From: Lonepinella sp042485795
GTDB lineage: Bacteria; Pseudomonadota; Gammaproteobacteria; Enterobacterales; Pasteurellaceae
NCBI RefSeq assembly: GCF_042485795.1
Contig: NZ_CP169368.1
Span: forward strand, 1,922,001 to 1,986,000
Direction: 5' to 3'
Length of the DNA: 64,000 nucleotides
Positions 39,561-49,310 of this stretch are shown here, one piece after another. The position numbers and the translations under genes were made by a program. A model generated the notes under the pieces. That model saw only the letters and a list, made by a program, of their open reading frames with translations. It had not been told where the DNA came from and ran no database searches. Every line of letters starts with the position of its first letter. Position 1 is the first letter of the stretch.

Positions 39561-40925
39561 TTACTTCGCCAACTTATCCAACAACTTCTGATGAATCCCA
39601 CCAAAACTGCCATTGGACATCACTAAAATATGATCTGTTGGTTGGGCTTCCGCTACGACAAAATCTACCAATTTCTCTACATTCGCTGCCCATTTGACAG
39701 GCTGCACACAATCGGCGGCAATTTCGGCGACTTCCCATGGAATGTTATCAGGTTGCAATAAAAATACCTTATCTGCTCGTACTAATGCTGGTGCAATTTC
39801 ATCTTTATGATGACCCATTTTCATCGTGTTAGATCGAGGTTCTAACACGGCGAAAATACGTACTCCGCCGCCTACTTTATCTCGAAGTGCGGTCAACGTA
39901 GCTTGAATTTCTGTTGGGTGATGAGCAAAATCATCATAAACCGTCACGCCATTCACTGTCCCTTTTACTTCTAAACGGCGTTTTGCATTCACAAACGAAC
40001 TCAAGGCTTGTGCAGCCTTTTGCACCGAAATACCTGCGTGATGAGCGGCGGCAATCGCCATTAAGGCATTGTGCATATTGTGTTGCCCGACAATGTTCCA
40101 TTGTACTTCGGTGGCTTTTTCACCGTGATGATACACCGCAAAATGGGTGCAATCTTGGCGTAAACGTTCGGCGTGCCATTCTTGATCTTTGCCGATAAAT
40201 TGCTTACCTGACCAGCAACCCATATCCAAGGTTTCTTTCACACTTTGCTCATCTGCCACCGACAGCACTAAGCCAGATTGCGGAATGGTACGGATCACGT
40301 GGTGAAATTGGCGTTGAATGTCGTGCAGATCATCGAAAATATCGGCGTGATCGAAGCCGATATTGTTGATAATCAAGGTTTTTGGATTGTAATGGACAAA
40401 TTTAGAACGCTTATCAAAAAAAGCGGTATCATATTCATCTGCTTCAATCACAAAATACGGACTGTCGGTAAAACGAGCGGAAACGCCGAAATTGCCTGCG
40501 ATACCGCCGATTAAGAAACTCGGATTTAAACCGTTTTGCTCTAAGATCCACGTCAGCATACCTGTTGTTGTGGTTTTGCCATGGGTGCCTGATACAGCGA
40601 ATACCCAACGATTACGCAATAAATTATCATGTAACCACTGTGGACCTGATGTGAACGGAAGTTGATTTTCAAGCACATATTCCACACAAGGGTTGCCTCG
40701 TTTCATGGCGTTACCCACAATCACCATGTCAGGTGCTGGTTGTAATTGAGAGATCTCAAAATGAGGGATAATTTCAATCCCACTTTGTTCCAAAAAGGTG
40801 GACATTGGGGGATAAACCTGCGTATCTGAACCCGTTACATGATAGCCCATTTGTTTGGCAATCATGGCGACACCGCCCATAAAAGTGCCACAGATACCTA
40901 AAATATGAATATGTTGTGTTGTCAT
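39561..40925 (-). CDS. mpl: UDP-N-acetylmuramate:murein peptide ligase Mpl
   Basis: The 454-residue Mur-ligase-family enzyme has the ATP loop SGTHGKTTTTGML, IEADEYDTAFFDKRSKF and the DDFAHHPTEI segment typical of Mpl. It reattaches recycled tripeptide to UDP-MurNAc. It is divergent from fbp with a 179-nt shared control region containing a predicted CRP site. Confidence 0.95.
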   Translation of the reverse strand: MTTQHIHILGICGTFMGGVAMIAKQMGYHVTGSDTQVYPPMSTFLEQSGIEIIPHFEISQLQPAPDMVIVGNAMKRGNPCVEYVLENQLPFTSGPQWLHDNLLRNRWVFAVSGTHGKTTTTGMLTWILEQNGLNPSFLIGGIAGNFGVSARFTDSPYFVIEADEYDTAFFDKRSKFVHYNPKTLIINNIGFDHADIFDDLHDIQRQFHHVIRTIPQSGLVLSVADEQSVKETLDMGCWSGKQFIGKDQEWHAERLRQDCTHFAVYHHGEKATEVQWNIVGQHNMHNALMAIAAAHHAGISVQKAAQALSSFVNAKRRLEVKGTVNGVTVYDDFAHHPTEIQATLTALRDKVGGGVRIFAVLEPRSNTMKMGHHKDEIAPALVRADKVFLLQPDNIPWEVAEIAADCVQPVKWAANVEKLVDFVVAEAQPTDHILVMSNGSFGGIHQKLLDKLAK

Positions 40926-40963
40926 TCTTAACTCTTATTATTTGTACAAACTATTGAAAAATT

Positions 40964-40979
40964 TGTGCGTTAGATCACA
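40964..40979. promoter_or_regulatory. Predicted CRP site between mpl and fbp
   Basis: TGTGCGTTAGATCACA matches TGTGA-N6-TCACA at nine of ten positions. It lies 38 nt from the mpl start and about 125 nt from the fbp start, so either gene could be the target. Confidence 0.55.
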
Positions 40980-41104
40980 TTATTAAACATTCATCATATT
41001 GATGAAAAACTAAAGTTGTTATGATAATCCAAGTTTCTTACGCCGTCTAGCAAGAAAGTGCGGTGCAAAATTAATGATTTTTTAATGTCAAACAGAGATT
41101 AGCT

Positions 41105-42106
41105 ATGAAAACCCTAGATGCTTTTATTATCGAAAAACAAGCTGAATACCCGAATGCCAAAGGGGCATTATCTGGTATCCTTTCTTCCATTCGTTTAGTT
41201 GCCAAAGTGATTCACCGCGATATTAACCGTGCAGGTTTAACCAATGATATTTTAGGCTATGCTGGCAATCAAAATGTGCAAGGTGAAAGCCAAATGAAAC
41301 TAGATGTGATTGCCAACGATACTTTCAAACGTGCCTTAATGGCTCGTGAAGATGTGGCTGGCTTTGCTTCTGAAGAAGAAGACAATTTTATTGCGTTTGA
41401 TACAGAACGGGGACGTAATGCACGTTATATTATTTTAACCGATCCCCTTGATGGTTCGTCTAATATTGATGTCAATGTATCCGTAGGGACGATTTTCTCA
41501 ATTTATCGCCGAGTATCTCCAGTAGGCACCCCAGTAACCTTAGAAGATTTTATGCAACCGGGTAATCAACAAGTAGCTTCAGGTTATGTGGTGTATGGTT
41601 CTTCTACGATGTTAGTTTATACCACGGGCAATGGCGTGAATGGTTTTACTTACGATCCAACCTTAGGCGAATTTTGTCTTTCTCACGAAAATTTCCAAAT
41701 GCCACATCATGGCAAAATTTACTCCATTAACGAGGGGCAATATTTGAAATTCCCAATGGGCGTGAAAAAATATATTAAATATTGCCAAGAAGAAGATGCC
41801 ACTACACAACGTCCTTATACTTCTCGCTATATTGGTTCTTTAGTATCCGATTTCCACCGTAATATGCTCAAAGGGGGAATTTATATTTACCCAAGTGCCA
41901 CCAATTATCCAGACGGTAAACTGCGTTTGCTTTATGAAGGTAATCCAATGGCATTTTTAGCCGAACAAGCAGGCGGATTGGCAAGTGATGGCTATCAACG
42001 TATTTTAGATATTCAACCAAGCGAACTCCATCAACGGGTACCATTATTTGTCGGCTCAAAAGCCATGGTAGAAAAAGCACAAGAGTTTATGGCTGAATTT
42101 CATTAA
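41105..42106 (+). CDS. fbp: Fructose-1,6-bisphosphatase class 1
   Basis: This 333-residue enzyme has the metal site LTDPLDGSSNIDVN, the EEDN segment and the C-terminal RVPLFVGSKAMVEKA pattern. It hydrolyses fructose 1,6-bisphosphate in gluconeogenesis. Length and motifs fit class 1 enzymes. Confidence 0.97.
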   Translation: MKTLDAFIIEKQAEYPNAKGALSGILSSIRLVAKVIHRDINRAGLTNDILGYAGNQNVQGESQMKLDVIANDTFKRALMAREDVAGFASEEEDNFIAFDTERGRNARYIILTDPLDGSSNIDVNVSVGTIFSIYRRVSPVGTPVTLEDFMQPGNQQVASGYVVYGSSTMLVYTTGNGVNGFTYDPTLGEFCLSHENFQMPHHGKIYSINEGQYLKFPMGVKKYIKYCQEEDATTQRPYTSRYIGSLVSDFHRNMLKGGIYIYPSATNYPDGKLRLLYEGNPMAFLAEQAGGLASDGYQRILDIQPSELHQRVPLFVGSKAMVEKAQEFMAEFH

Positions 42107-42131
42107 TTGAAGAACGCTACTAAGCAATATT

Positions 42132-42165
42132 AAATCGCCCCCTTATTATAGGGGGCGATTTCTAT
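42132..42165. terminator. Terminator between fbp and the DUF2157 protein gene
   Basis: AAATCGCCCCC and GGGGGCGATTT flank an 8-nt loop, with T-rich sequence after. Its symmetry would serve both converging genes. Confidence 0.9.
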
Positions 42166-42166
42166 T

Positions 42167-44614
42167 TTACAGAGCATGAAGATCTTCATCTAATAATCTT
42201 AACAACAAGGCTTTACCTTGTTTAAAGCGATATTCGCCATATTTTGCGTGAGCATAATATTGATCCTTTCCTTCTGCAAAGAAATAACTATGGGTAGGTA
42301 ATTTATAGCCATCATATTTCGTTACTTTTATCGGTAAATATACCCCTTTGGTACAATGTTTAAATTCGGTCGGTATTTCCGTTTCCACTGCACAGAAATG
42401 TGCAATATGTTGAGCATTAATCTCTAATAACACATAGAGCTTATGTGGTTTCAATGGATCGTTCTGCTGATCTAAACTCGCCTCATTCTGTTCTTGTAAC
42501 CTATTTAACGATGGAATTTCTTCCAATAGCTGATAATTTAATGCCATATAATCACCTTGCATGAGCGATCTTGGATCCACTGGTGCAAGCGGTAAAATAA
42601 TAGGTTCGCCATTATTTAACACATCTTCATTTTGTTGAATCAGATAATTTGCTCCAGTTAACACGGTAACTAAAATAACTAAATTCGCCCCCATTTTAAG
42701 CGAAAAAACAGGGGAATTTTTCACCGCACTTTGTTCCGTATTTGTATCGCTAAAAGCTGGTGAAGTTTGTCTTGGTTTATTTTCATACCAAAGCCATACA
42801 CTGACCAAACTAAAAATAACACCAACCCCTAAAAGAAGAAACGATTTATATAATAATGGCAAATTGAGGTTGTAATAATATTGCCCCAGATTATCTAACA
42901 TCATTATTATCGTCAGACTGAACAATAAGTAACTATGATTAATATGAGCTAACAATAATAAACCAAAGATAAATAAAATCACAGGGTTTGAAATGAAGCT
43001 GACTGCCATAAAAAGCAACACCAGTGTAATAAGTGCGGTGCTTTTTAAAGATGTTTCTTGGCTTTTATTAAAATATAAGAAAATTACCAACGGCAAACAG
43101 CATACTGCCATAAACAATATTTTAGTCAAAGACCAAGGAGGACTAAAAAAATCTTGGGTCACTTGAGCGAAAAAGGTGGGTGAAAGACTTTCTAATGCGG
43201 TGTCAAAGAGTGTTAATTGCCAATCAGTAACATCAAAGAAAGGTAAAGCAAACACCGAAATAATGCCTGCCCAAGCGATTGGTTTTAGAATATTAAGCCA
43301 TTTTTCTTGTTTTAATTGGCTCAAACCAAGCAAAAGTGCCGCCGTCAATAACATTAATAGACTGTAGAATATGCCTGTATATTGCAAAATAAAATCTTGT
43401 TGTTGCCAACAGATAGTGGTCAACACAAGCAAAACGGCTAATATTCGCACCCAATGAGCTTCTGTTATAAAAAATATCACGGCACAATAAATCAACATAA
43501 GACAAAGCATATAGATTTCTTGGTCATCACCTGAAGCAAAGAAATAGACCATAGATACCATTCCGCCCATTGCAAGCAACATCTGAATAATAAAAGGGGC
43601 TATTTGTTTGGCTTTGGCAATAATGGACGCAAATAACAACAAAATAGCGGTGAATAATAAACTACTTTCTTCTGGTATATTAAACACAAAGACGAGTACA
43701 CCAATCAATAAAAGACCCACCAAACAAGCAAAAAAGAGCATCATTAATTGAATAACCCAATTAAATTCAAGCCGTGGGTATTTTTCCGCAAATATTTTTT
43801 TCAGGTATATCATTCCGCCGATAAAAGCACTGATAGTCAAGACAAACATCATCAGAATCAGGGATTCATCGCTATCTTTACCATAGGTTAATAACGCCAT
43901 ATTGACTGCAAGAATGGTACTGGAGAAATAAAGGGCTAAGCAAAAAATATCCTCTTTTCGTTGTTTATAAAGAAACAAACCAACAAGAGAAATAAACAAC
44001 ACAATCAACGCATTATATTCCAGACCGTATTGCATAAATACATTCAGTAAAAATAACAAATTACTTATCTTGGGCAAAATACGCCATTGTTGATCGTGAA
44101 AAGTGCGGTGAAAAAATTCACTGACTAGCACAAAGCATAGATTTAATCCCATCAAATAATAAGGTGCATCAAATACAAAATAAAAGTGAGCGTCTAATAA
44201 TAAGAATGTGGCAATATTCGCCGTGGCAATAAATAACAAGGCATTAGCGATATTCGGCAAAATACATAATAATGGCAGTTGTAACAAACACCACCACGCA
44301 AATAATTCCCATGTATCCGCACCAGTTTGATAAATTTGCCCGATTAATGCCAATAACGCACCGATTAACACTGCCGATAAAAAAGCAAAGGCATAATGAG
44401 AGAACCCAACCGACTTGCGTAATCGCCAAGTCAACAGAACAAAACTCAAACTAAGTAAAGCCTGTGTGGCATATAGTTTCTCAAATTTATTAAAACTATC
44501 CCAATTTGCTGCCACCCAAGTTACAGAACCGCTGGCAACAAAACCAACCGCAAATAAGAGAAATAACAATCTTAGGTATTGTTGCCAATTAAATTGAAAT
44601 AATGAAATACGCAT
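42167..44614 (-). CDS. Large membrane protein with DUF2157, DUF4401 and GDYXXLXY domains
   Basis: The 815-residue protein has an N-terminal DUF2157-like region (WVAANWDSFNKFEK) and about twenty membrane helices. A C-terminal periplasmic domain carries QGDYMALNYQL, the motif that names the GDYXXLXY family. I chose the ATG at 44614 because AAGGAAG lies 8 nt before it; the longer TTG start at 44647 has no such site. Function is unknown. In other genomes DUF4401 and GDYXXLXY are often separate neighbouring genes; here they are fused. Confidence 0.82.
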   Translation of the reverse strand: MRISLFQFNWQQYLRLLFLLFAVGFVASGSVTWVAANWDSFNKFEKLYATQALLSLSFVLLTWRLRKSVGFSHYAFAFLSAVLIGALLALIGQIYQTGADTWELFAWWCLLQLPLLCILPNIANALLFIATANIATFLLLDAHFYFVFDAPYYLMGLNLCFVLVSEFFHRTFHDQQWRILPKISNLLFLLNVFMQYGLEYNALIVLFISLVGLFLYKQRKEDIFCLALYFSSTILAVNMALLTYGKDSDESLILMMFVLTISAFIGGMIYLKKIFAEKYPRLEFNWVIQLMMLFFACLVGLLLIGVLVFVFNIPEESSLLFTAILLLFASIIAKAKQIAPFIIQMLLAMGGMVSMVYFFASGDDQEIYMLCLMLIYCAVIFFITEAHWVRILAVLLVLTTICWQQQDFILQYTGIFYSLLMLLTAALLLGLSQLKQEKWLNILKPIAWAGIISVFALPFFDVTDWQLTLFDTALESLSPTFFAQVTQDFFSPPWSLTKILFMAVCCLPLVIFLYFNKSQETSLKSTALITLVLLFMAVSFISNPVILFIFGLLLLAHINHSYLLFSLTIIMMLDNLGQYYYNLNLPLLYKSFLLLGVGVIFSLVSVWLWYENKPRQTSPAFSDTNTEQSAVKNSPVFSLKMGANLVILVTVLTGANYLIQQNEDVLNNGEPIILPLAPVDPRSLMQGDYMALNYQLLEEIPSLNRLQEQNEASLDQQNDPLKPHKLYVLLEINAQHIAHFCAVETEIPTEFKHCTKGVYLPIKVTKYDGYKLPTHSYFFAEGKDQYYAHAKYGEYRFKQGKALLLRLLDEDLHAL

Positions 44615-44723
44615 TTTGTCTTCCTTAAACGAGAACCGATTCGCCAATAATACCGATTTAAATCTGATTTATCACTAAATTTGTGGCATAATCTCCATAA
44701 AGATTTAAATTGGAGAAAATATC

Positions 44724-45131
44724 ATGCGAATTTTACACACAATGTTACGTGTCGGTAATTTAGACCGTTCAATTAAATTCTATCAAGATGTGTTAGGTAT
44801 GCGTTTATTACGTACCAGTGAAAATCCCGAATATAAATATTCCCTTGCTTTTTTAGGTTATGCAGACGAAGACGAATCTGCTGTACTGGAACTCACCTAT
44901 AACTGGGGCGTAGAACAATATGAATTGGGTACCGCTTATGGTCATATCGCTATCGGTGTTGATGATATTTATGCCACTTGCCAAGCAGTAAAAGCCGCTG
45001 GCGGTAAAGTAACACGTGAAGCTGGTCCAGTGAAAGGTGGCAAAACCGTGATCGCATTTGTAGAAGATCCTGATGGTTACAAAATCGAATTTATCGAAAA
45101 TAAAAACGCTAAAGCCGCTTTAGGCAACTAA
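44724..45131 (+). CDS. gloA: Lactoylglutathione lyase (glyoxalase I)
   Basis: This 135-residue VOC-fold enzyme has all four metal ligands: His5, Glu56, His74 and Glu122. It isomerises the methylglyoxal-glutathione adduct; bacterial forms of this length use nickel. TTGGAGAAA precedes the ATG. It is followed by rnt, as in H. influenzae. Confidence 0.97.
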   Translation: MRILHTMLRVGNLDRSIKFYQDVLGMRLLRTSENPEYKYSLAFLGYADEDESAVLELTYNWGVEQYELGTAYGHIAIGVDDIYATCQAVKAAGGKVTREAGPVKGGKTVIAFVEDPDGYKIEFIENKNAKAALGN

Positions 45132-45158
45132 AGTGCGGTGTAATTTTAACTTATTTTT

Positions 45159-45194
45159 GGTGCGTTACATTTAACTAACGCACCCTTTTATTTT
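45159..45194 (+). terminator. Hairpin between gloA and rnt
   Basis: GGTGCGTTA and TAACGCACC form a 9-bp stem followed by CTTTTATTTT. The rnt ATG begins right after the T tract, so this may partly terminate gloA transcription or act on rnt translation. Confidence 0.75.
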
Positions 45195-45878
45195 ATGACT
45201 GAACAACATCAAACAATAGATTATAATTTGCTCAAAAATCGCTTTCGTGGTTATTATCCTGTCATTATTGATGTGGAAACGGCGGGGTTAAATTGTCAAA
45301 CCGATGCGTTATTAGAATTAGCTGCAATTACCTTAAAAATGAACGAACAAGGTTTACTTGAGCTTGATCAGACATATCATTGCCATATTAAACCTTTCGA
45401 TGGTGCATTAATCAACCCAGATTCAATGAAAATAAATGGCATCGATTTAACTAATCCCGTACGTCAAGCCATGGCAATTTCAGAATTAGATGCGATAACT
45501 GGCTTGTTTCAAATGGTTCGCCGAGGACAAAAAGAAGCAAATTGCCAACGTTCAATTATCGTGGCACATAATGCGACCTTTGACCAAGGCTTTGTTATGG
45601 CTGCCGCCGATCGTACAGGGGTGAAACGTAATCCATTCCACCCTTTTAGTGCTTTTGATACCGCCAGTTTAAGCGGTTTAATGTTTGGTCAAACCGTCTT
45701 AGTGAAAGCCTGCCAAGCCGCAAATATTGCTTTTGATTATAAACAAGCACATTCTGCCCTGTATGATACGGAACGCACGGCGGAACTATTTTGTTATATG
45801 GTTAATCATCTGAAACAGCTTGGTGGTTTCCCACACCTAATAAATGCAGAATCAAAGCAAGAAATAGAAAATAGCTAA
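45195..45878 (+). CDS. rnt: Ribonuclease T
   Basis: The 227-residue DEDDh exonuclease has Asp26 and Glu28 (IDVETAG), the AHNATFDQGF motif and the His-Asp pair in HSALYDTERT. It trims tRNA and other stable RNA 3' ends. It starts at the end of the gloA terminator hairpin with no clear Shine-Dalgarno, which is unusual. Confidence 0.95.
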   Translation: MTEQHQTIDYNLLKNRFRGYYPVIIDVETAGLNCQTDALLELAAITLKMNEQGLLELDQTYHCHIKPFDGALINPDSMKINGIDLTNPVRQAMAISELDAITGLFQMVRRGQKEANCQRSIIVAHNATFDQGFVMAAADRTGVKRNPFHPFSAFDTASLSGLMFGQTVLVKACQAANIAFDYKQAHSALYDTERTAELFCYMVNHLKQLGGFPHLINAESKQEIENS

Positions 45879-46007
45879 TTTTTCACCGCACTTTCTCTAT
45901 TTCGCATAAAATTTTTGTTATTTCTCTAGTAATTCTTTGAGAAAAACTAGACAAATTCATTTTTTTCAGTAAATTTAGAAATTCATTACAAAATCTAAGG
46001 ATAAAAT

Positions 46008-47363
46008 ATGCTTACCAATCCCGTTATTCTATCAATTATCGTATTACTCATCTTGAGTTTATTACGCATTAACGTTGTGATTGCCCTCGTTATTTCTGCC
46101 CTTACCGCAGGCTTAACAGGCAGTTTAGGACTTTCAAAAACGATTGAAGTATTTACCAGTGGTTTAGGTGGTGGTGCCGAAGTGGCAATGAACTATGCCA
46201 TTTTAGGTGCATTCGCTGTGGCGATTTCAAGATCAGGCATTACTGATTTACTCGCTTATAAAGTGATTAAACGCCTTGGCAAAACCCCTAGTGGCAGCTC
46301 TGTGGCAGGATTTAAATATTTCATTCTTGCTGTGTTAGTGGCATTTTCCATTTCATCACAAAACTTACTTCCCGTACATATTGCCTTTATCCCGATTGTG
46401 GTACCGCCATTATTAAGTATTTTTAATCGTTTGAAACTTGACCGCCGTGCGGTGGCTTGTGTACTCACTTTCGGTTTAACTGCGACCTATATGCTATTAC
46501 CCGTAGGCTTTGGTAAAATTTTTATTGAAAGTATTTTGGTCAAGAATATCAATGAAGTCGGGGCTAACTTAGGCATTCACACCAGTGTCGCTGAAGTTTC
46601 TATGGCAATGGCAATTCCAGTGACTGGCATGATTTTAGGCTTATTATTTGCTATTTTTGTGAGCTATCGCAAACCGAGAGAATACGTGGTTACTACCGCA
46701 GAACCCACCACAGCAGAAATTGAACAGCATATTGCTAACATCAAACCTTTTCATGTATGGGTGAGTCTTGCAGCTATCGTAGTTACTTTCTCCCTACAAT
46801 TATTCACCAGTTCCACCATTATCGGCGGTTTGGCTGGCTTAATTATCTTTGCGGTATTCGGTATTTTCCGCTTAAAAGAAAGCAACGACATCTTTCAACA
46901 GGGTTTACGCTTAATGGCAATGATCGGTTTTGTGATGATTGCTGCCTCTGGTTTTGCCAATGTCATTAATGAAACGGGTGGCGTTACACAGTTAGTTGAA
47001 GTATTTAGCCAAGGGCTAGGGCAAAATAATAAAGGTTTAACTGCATTTTTAATGTTATTAGTTGGCTTATTTATTACCATGGGTATCGGTTCTTCTTTCT
47101 CAACCGTGCCGATTATCACCTCAATTTATGTACCACTTTGTATCGCTGTTGGTTTTTCACCACTGGCGACAGTGTCTATTGTCGGCGTTGCGGCAGCCTT
47201 AGGTGATGCTGGTTCACCTGCTTCTGATTCTACTTTAGGACCCACATCAGGCTTGAATGTAGATGGTAAACATGATCATATTTGGGACAGCGTAGTACCA
47301 ACATTTTTACACTACAATATCCCACTACTCATTTTTGGCTGGATTGCCGCCATGATTCTCTAA
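46008..47363 (+). CDS. Na+/H+ antiporter family (NhaC-like) permease
   Basis: The 451-residue protein has eleven or more predicted helices and the family pattern, including GGGAEVAMNYAILGAFAVAI and the C-terminal LGDAGSPASDSTLGPT. It is probably a sodium/proton or amino acid antiporter of the inner membrane; homologues follow rnt in H. influenzae. The substrate is not established. Confidence 0.85.
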   Translation: MLTNPVILSIIVLLILSLLRINVVIALVISALTAGLTGSLGLSKTIEVFTSGLGGGAEVAMNYAILGAFAVAISRSGITDLLAYKVIKRLGKTPSGSSVAGFKYFILAVLVAFSISSQNLLPVHIAFIPIVVPPLLSIFNRLKLDRRAVACVLTFGLTATYMLLPVGFGKIFIESILVKNINEVGANLGIHTSVAEVSMAMAIPVTGMILGLLFAIFVSYRKPREYVVTTAEPTTAEIEQHIANIKPFHVWVSLAAIVVTFSLQLFTSSTIIGGLAGLIIFAVFGIFRLKESNDIFQQGLRLMAMIGFVMIAASGFANVINETGGVTQLVEVFSQGLGQNNKGLTAFLMLLVGLFITMGIGSSFSTVPIITSIYVPLCIAVGFSPLATVSIVGVAAALGDAGSPASDSTLGPTSGLNVDGKHDHIWDSVVPTFLHYNIPLLIFGWIAAMIL

Positions 47364-47372
47364 CCAACATTT

Positions 47373-47400
47373 CCCCCTAAACATTTTTTAGGGGGCTTTA
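47373..47400 (+). terminator. Intrinsic terminator after the antiporter gene
   Basis: CCCCCTAAA and TTTAGGGGG flank a 5-nt loop just before priC. The T tract is short, so it may attenuate rather than stop transcription. Confidence 0.7.
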
Positions 47401-47407
47401 AAAAATT

Positions 47408-47980
47408 ATGAAAAATCACACCGCACTTTTAAAGCAACTAGGTCAATATCTCTCTGAGCTAGAAAAAAATTACGCTCACCTCAAAGATAAATCGCTTTAC
47501 AGCAAATTTGATCCTATGCTGTTTAGCGAAAATTTTCAAAATATTGATTTTTATCTACATGAGATGCAACAATGTTTCGAGCAAATTAAGCAATTCACCG
47601 AACAAGATACTGCTCAAATAACGTTTTTCACGGAAAAGCTATTAGCTCAATATACCGCATTACAAGATGCCATTAAAATATTACAAACCCCAAAAAGTGC
47701 GGTGAATTCTAAGCCCATTTTAAATAAACGAGATCAATTACGTCAGCAAATTGAGTTACTTCCACCACGAGAAAAATTAGTTAAATATTATGAAGCCTTA
47801 CAAGCCTTAAATGACAAACTATACGCTCAGGAAAATCAACTCAATTTCGCCAACGATGAACAAAAGAACCACCTTGAGCAACAAATCAACATCACTAAAC
47901 AACGCCGTGAACGCTGTTTGAGTGCTATTGAGTTATTAGAGGAATATTTGGTGTTTAGGGACAGTTTGGAAGATGATTAA
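47408..47980 (+). CDS. priC: Primosomal replication protein PriC
   Basis: This 190-residue, Lys/Gln-rich helical protein matches the PriC family: SKFDPMLFSENFQNIDFYLHEM and the PPREKLVKYYEAL segment, with a long coiled-coil C-terminus. PriC restarts stalled replication forks with PriA/Rep and DnaC. Two uptake signals lie in the gene. The stop codon touches repeat copy 1. Confidence 0.9.
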   Translation: MKNHTALLKQLGQYLSELEKNYAHLKDKSLYSKFDPMLFSENFQNIDFYLHEMQQCFEQIKQFTEQDTAQITFFTEKLLAQYTALQDAIKILQTPKSAVNSKPILNKRDQLRQQIELLPPREKLVKYYEALQALNDKLYAQENQLNFANDEQKNHLEQQINITKQRRERCLSAIELLEEYLVFRDSLEDD

Positions 47981-48066
47981 GCCCTGCACTTGCGTACAGG
48001 GCTAGACATGGTAACGATGCTCCGCATCTTGATGTACACAGCTACGGAGTAGCGTGACTATGCTTA
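47981..48066 (+). repeat. Interspersed palindromic repeat, copy 1 (86 bp)
   Basis: It starts GCCCTGCACTTGCGTACAGG directly after the priC stop. It contains a GCCCTG/CAGGGC hairpin and an ATGCTCCGCAT hairpin, and a pairing between ACGATGCTCCG and CGGAGTAGCGT. It is identical to copy 2 over 86 bp and lacks the extra AACCTAGTACG palindrome of copies 2 and 3. Confidence 0.9.
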
Positions 48067-48075
48067 GTGAGATAT

Positions 48076-48522
48076 TTACAAATCTTTCGCTCGTTTCAGT
48101 TTTAGAATATCAATTTTACCCTGTTCTTCTGGAACTTGCTCCAAACTTGCACCACCAACAAAGACCCCAACTTTAATATATTGACGAATAAAATAATTTT
48201 TACCACTTTCCGTAGATAGGGATAAATTATTATTACTAAATTCTGACTCTGTTGATATTTTATGACTACCCGCTTTTACCTGTTTATAAAAATAAACATC
48301 AGGGGCTGACTGACCAAGCAATTTATCATCTATATATAAATTCTTTTTCAAGGCTTTTCCTATAAAAGAATTACGATAAATGTAAATACCTGAATTACCT
48401 TCCATTGGAACATCAAATTTCTTAGCTTGAAGATCATTCTCTACTGTATCCATTGCTGTAGTGGCACAGCCCGTTAACAATAATCCAAAGCAAAGCATAA
48501 AAATAGTTAATAACTTTTTCAT
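48076..48522 (-). CDS. DUF2846 lipoprotein
   Basis: This 148-residue lipoprotein has lipobox LTGCA and the DUF2846 pattern: GIYIYRNSFIGKALKKNLYID, then YFYKQVKAGSHKISTESE. It probably sits in the outer or inner membrane facing the periplasm. Function is unknown. It follows the small barrel protein gene by 11 nt, so the two form a unit. Confidence 0.85.
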   Translation of the reverse strand: MKKLLTIFMLCFGLLLTGCATTAMDTVENDLQAKKFDVPMEGNSGIYIYRNSFIGKALKKNLYIDDKLLGQSAPDVYFYKQVKAGSHKISTESEFSNNNLSLSTESGKNYFIRQYIKVGVFVGGASLEQVPEEQGKIDILKLKRAKDL

Positions 48523-48533
48523 TTTGTTTCCCC

Positions 48534-49154
48534 CTAGAAATGATAAGTATAATTCAAGCTAAAAGTATTGGTCTTAAGATCAAAATCCGTATCATGTCCA
48601 CTAATTTTGGTAGCTGTCCATTCAATACCCATAGTAGAATTTTCGGTCAAATTGTATTTTGCTCCAACCCCATAAAGGAAACCAATTCCAATATCACCAT
48701 CAATTCCTAAGTGACTTCTCACTTCATTTTTTATATCGTATTTTGAGAAATTAAATCCTAGTTTAATATAAGGTACAAATTCCTCGGTGACTTTATAACC
48801 TTGTAAGTAGGCAATACTTCCGTTATATTTTTCCTTAAAACCATCTTTAATAGTAGTTTGAGTACCATCATAGTGATAGTAAGAATAATCCGTTTTAGAA
48901 TTACTAATACGTAATTTCTCTTCTATTTGACCGACAAATCCATCCGCAAAGGTAAAACTATAGCCTCCAAGCACTTCACCGCCAGCAGAATATGAACCTG
49001 ATGCAGAATTATTATTATCACTATATTTAATTTTTGTGGTATTTAAACCAACACCCAAAAACCAACCTTGATAGGGATCTAAGCTATTTGCTAAAGCAAG
49101 ATTAGATACACTTAAAACTGCGGTGAATAACACCAATTTTTTTAAATTTGACAT
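48534..49154 (-). CDS. Small outer-membrane beta-barrel protein
   Basis: The 206-residue protein has a signal peptide cleaved after ALA. It has alternating beta strands ending in the outer-membrane C-terminal pattern SLNYTYHF, and is an eight-stranded OMP_b-brl/Opa-like barrel by size. The exposed loops (NNNSASGS, YYHYDGTQTT) are polar. It heads the two-gene unit flanked by identical repeats. Confidence 0.82.
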   Translation of the reverse strand: MSNLKKLVLFTAVLSVSNLALANSLDPYQGWFLGVGLNTTKIKYSDNNNSASGSYSAGGEVLGGYSFTFADGFVGQIEEKLRISNSKTDYSYYHYDGTQTTIKDGFKEKYNGSIAYLQGYKVTEEFVPYIKLGFNFSKYDIKNEVRSHLGIDGDIGIGFLYGVGAKYNLTENSTMGIEWTATKISGHDTDFDLKTNTFSLNYTYHF

Positions 49155-49310
49155 AACACATCCTTAGTTAAATTAATAAATAGTCCATAAATGCGTAAAC
49201 AAATGAAATTTTACTCCTTAGCTAATATCTATTCAAGCGTGAAAATCATCAAAAAAGTACCTTTATAACGTTTTTAGATGCTGTCAGAGAAAGGAATTAA
49301 GTTCTCACCT

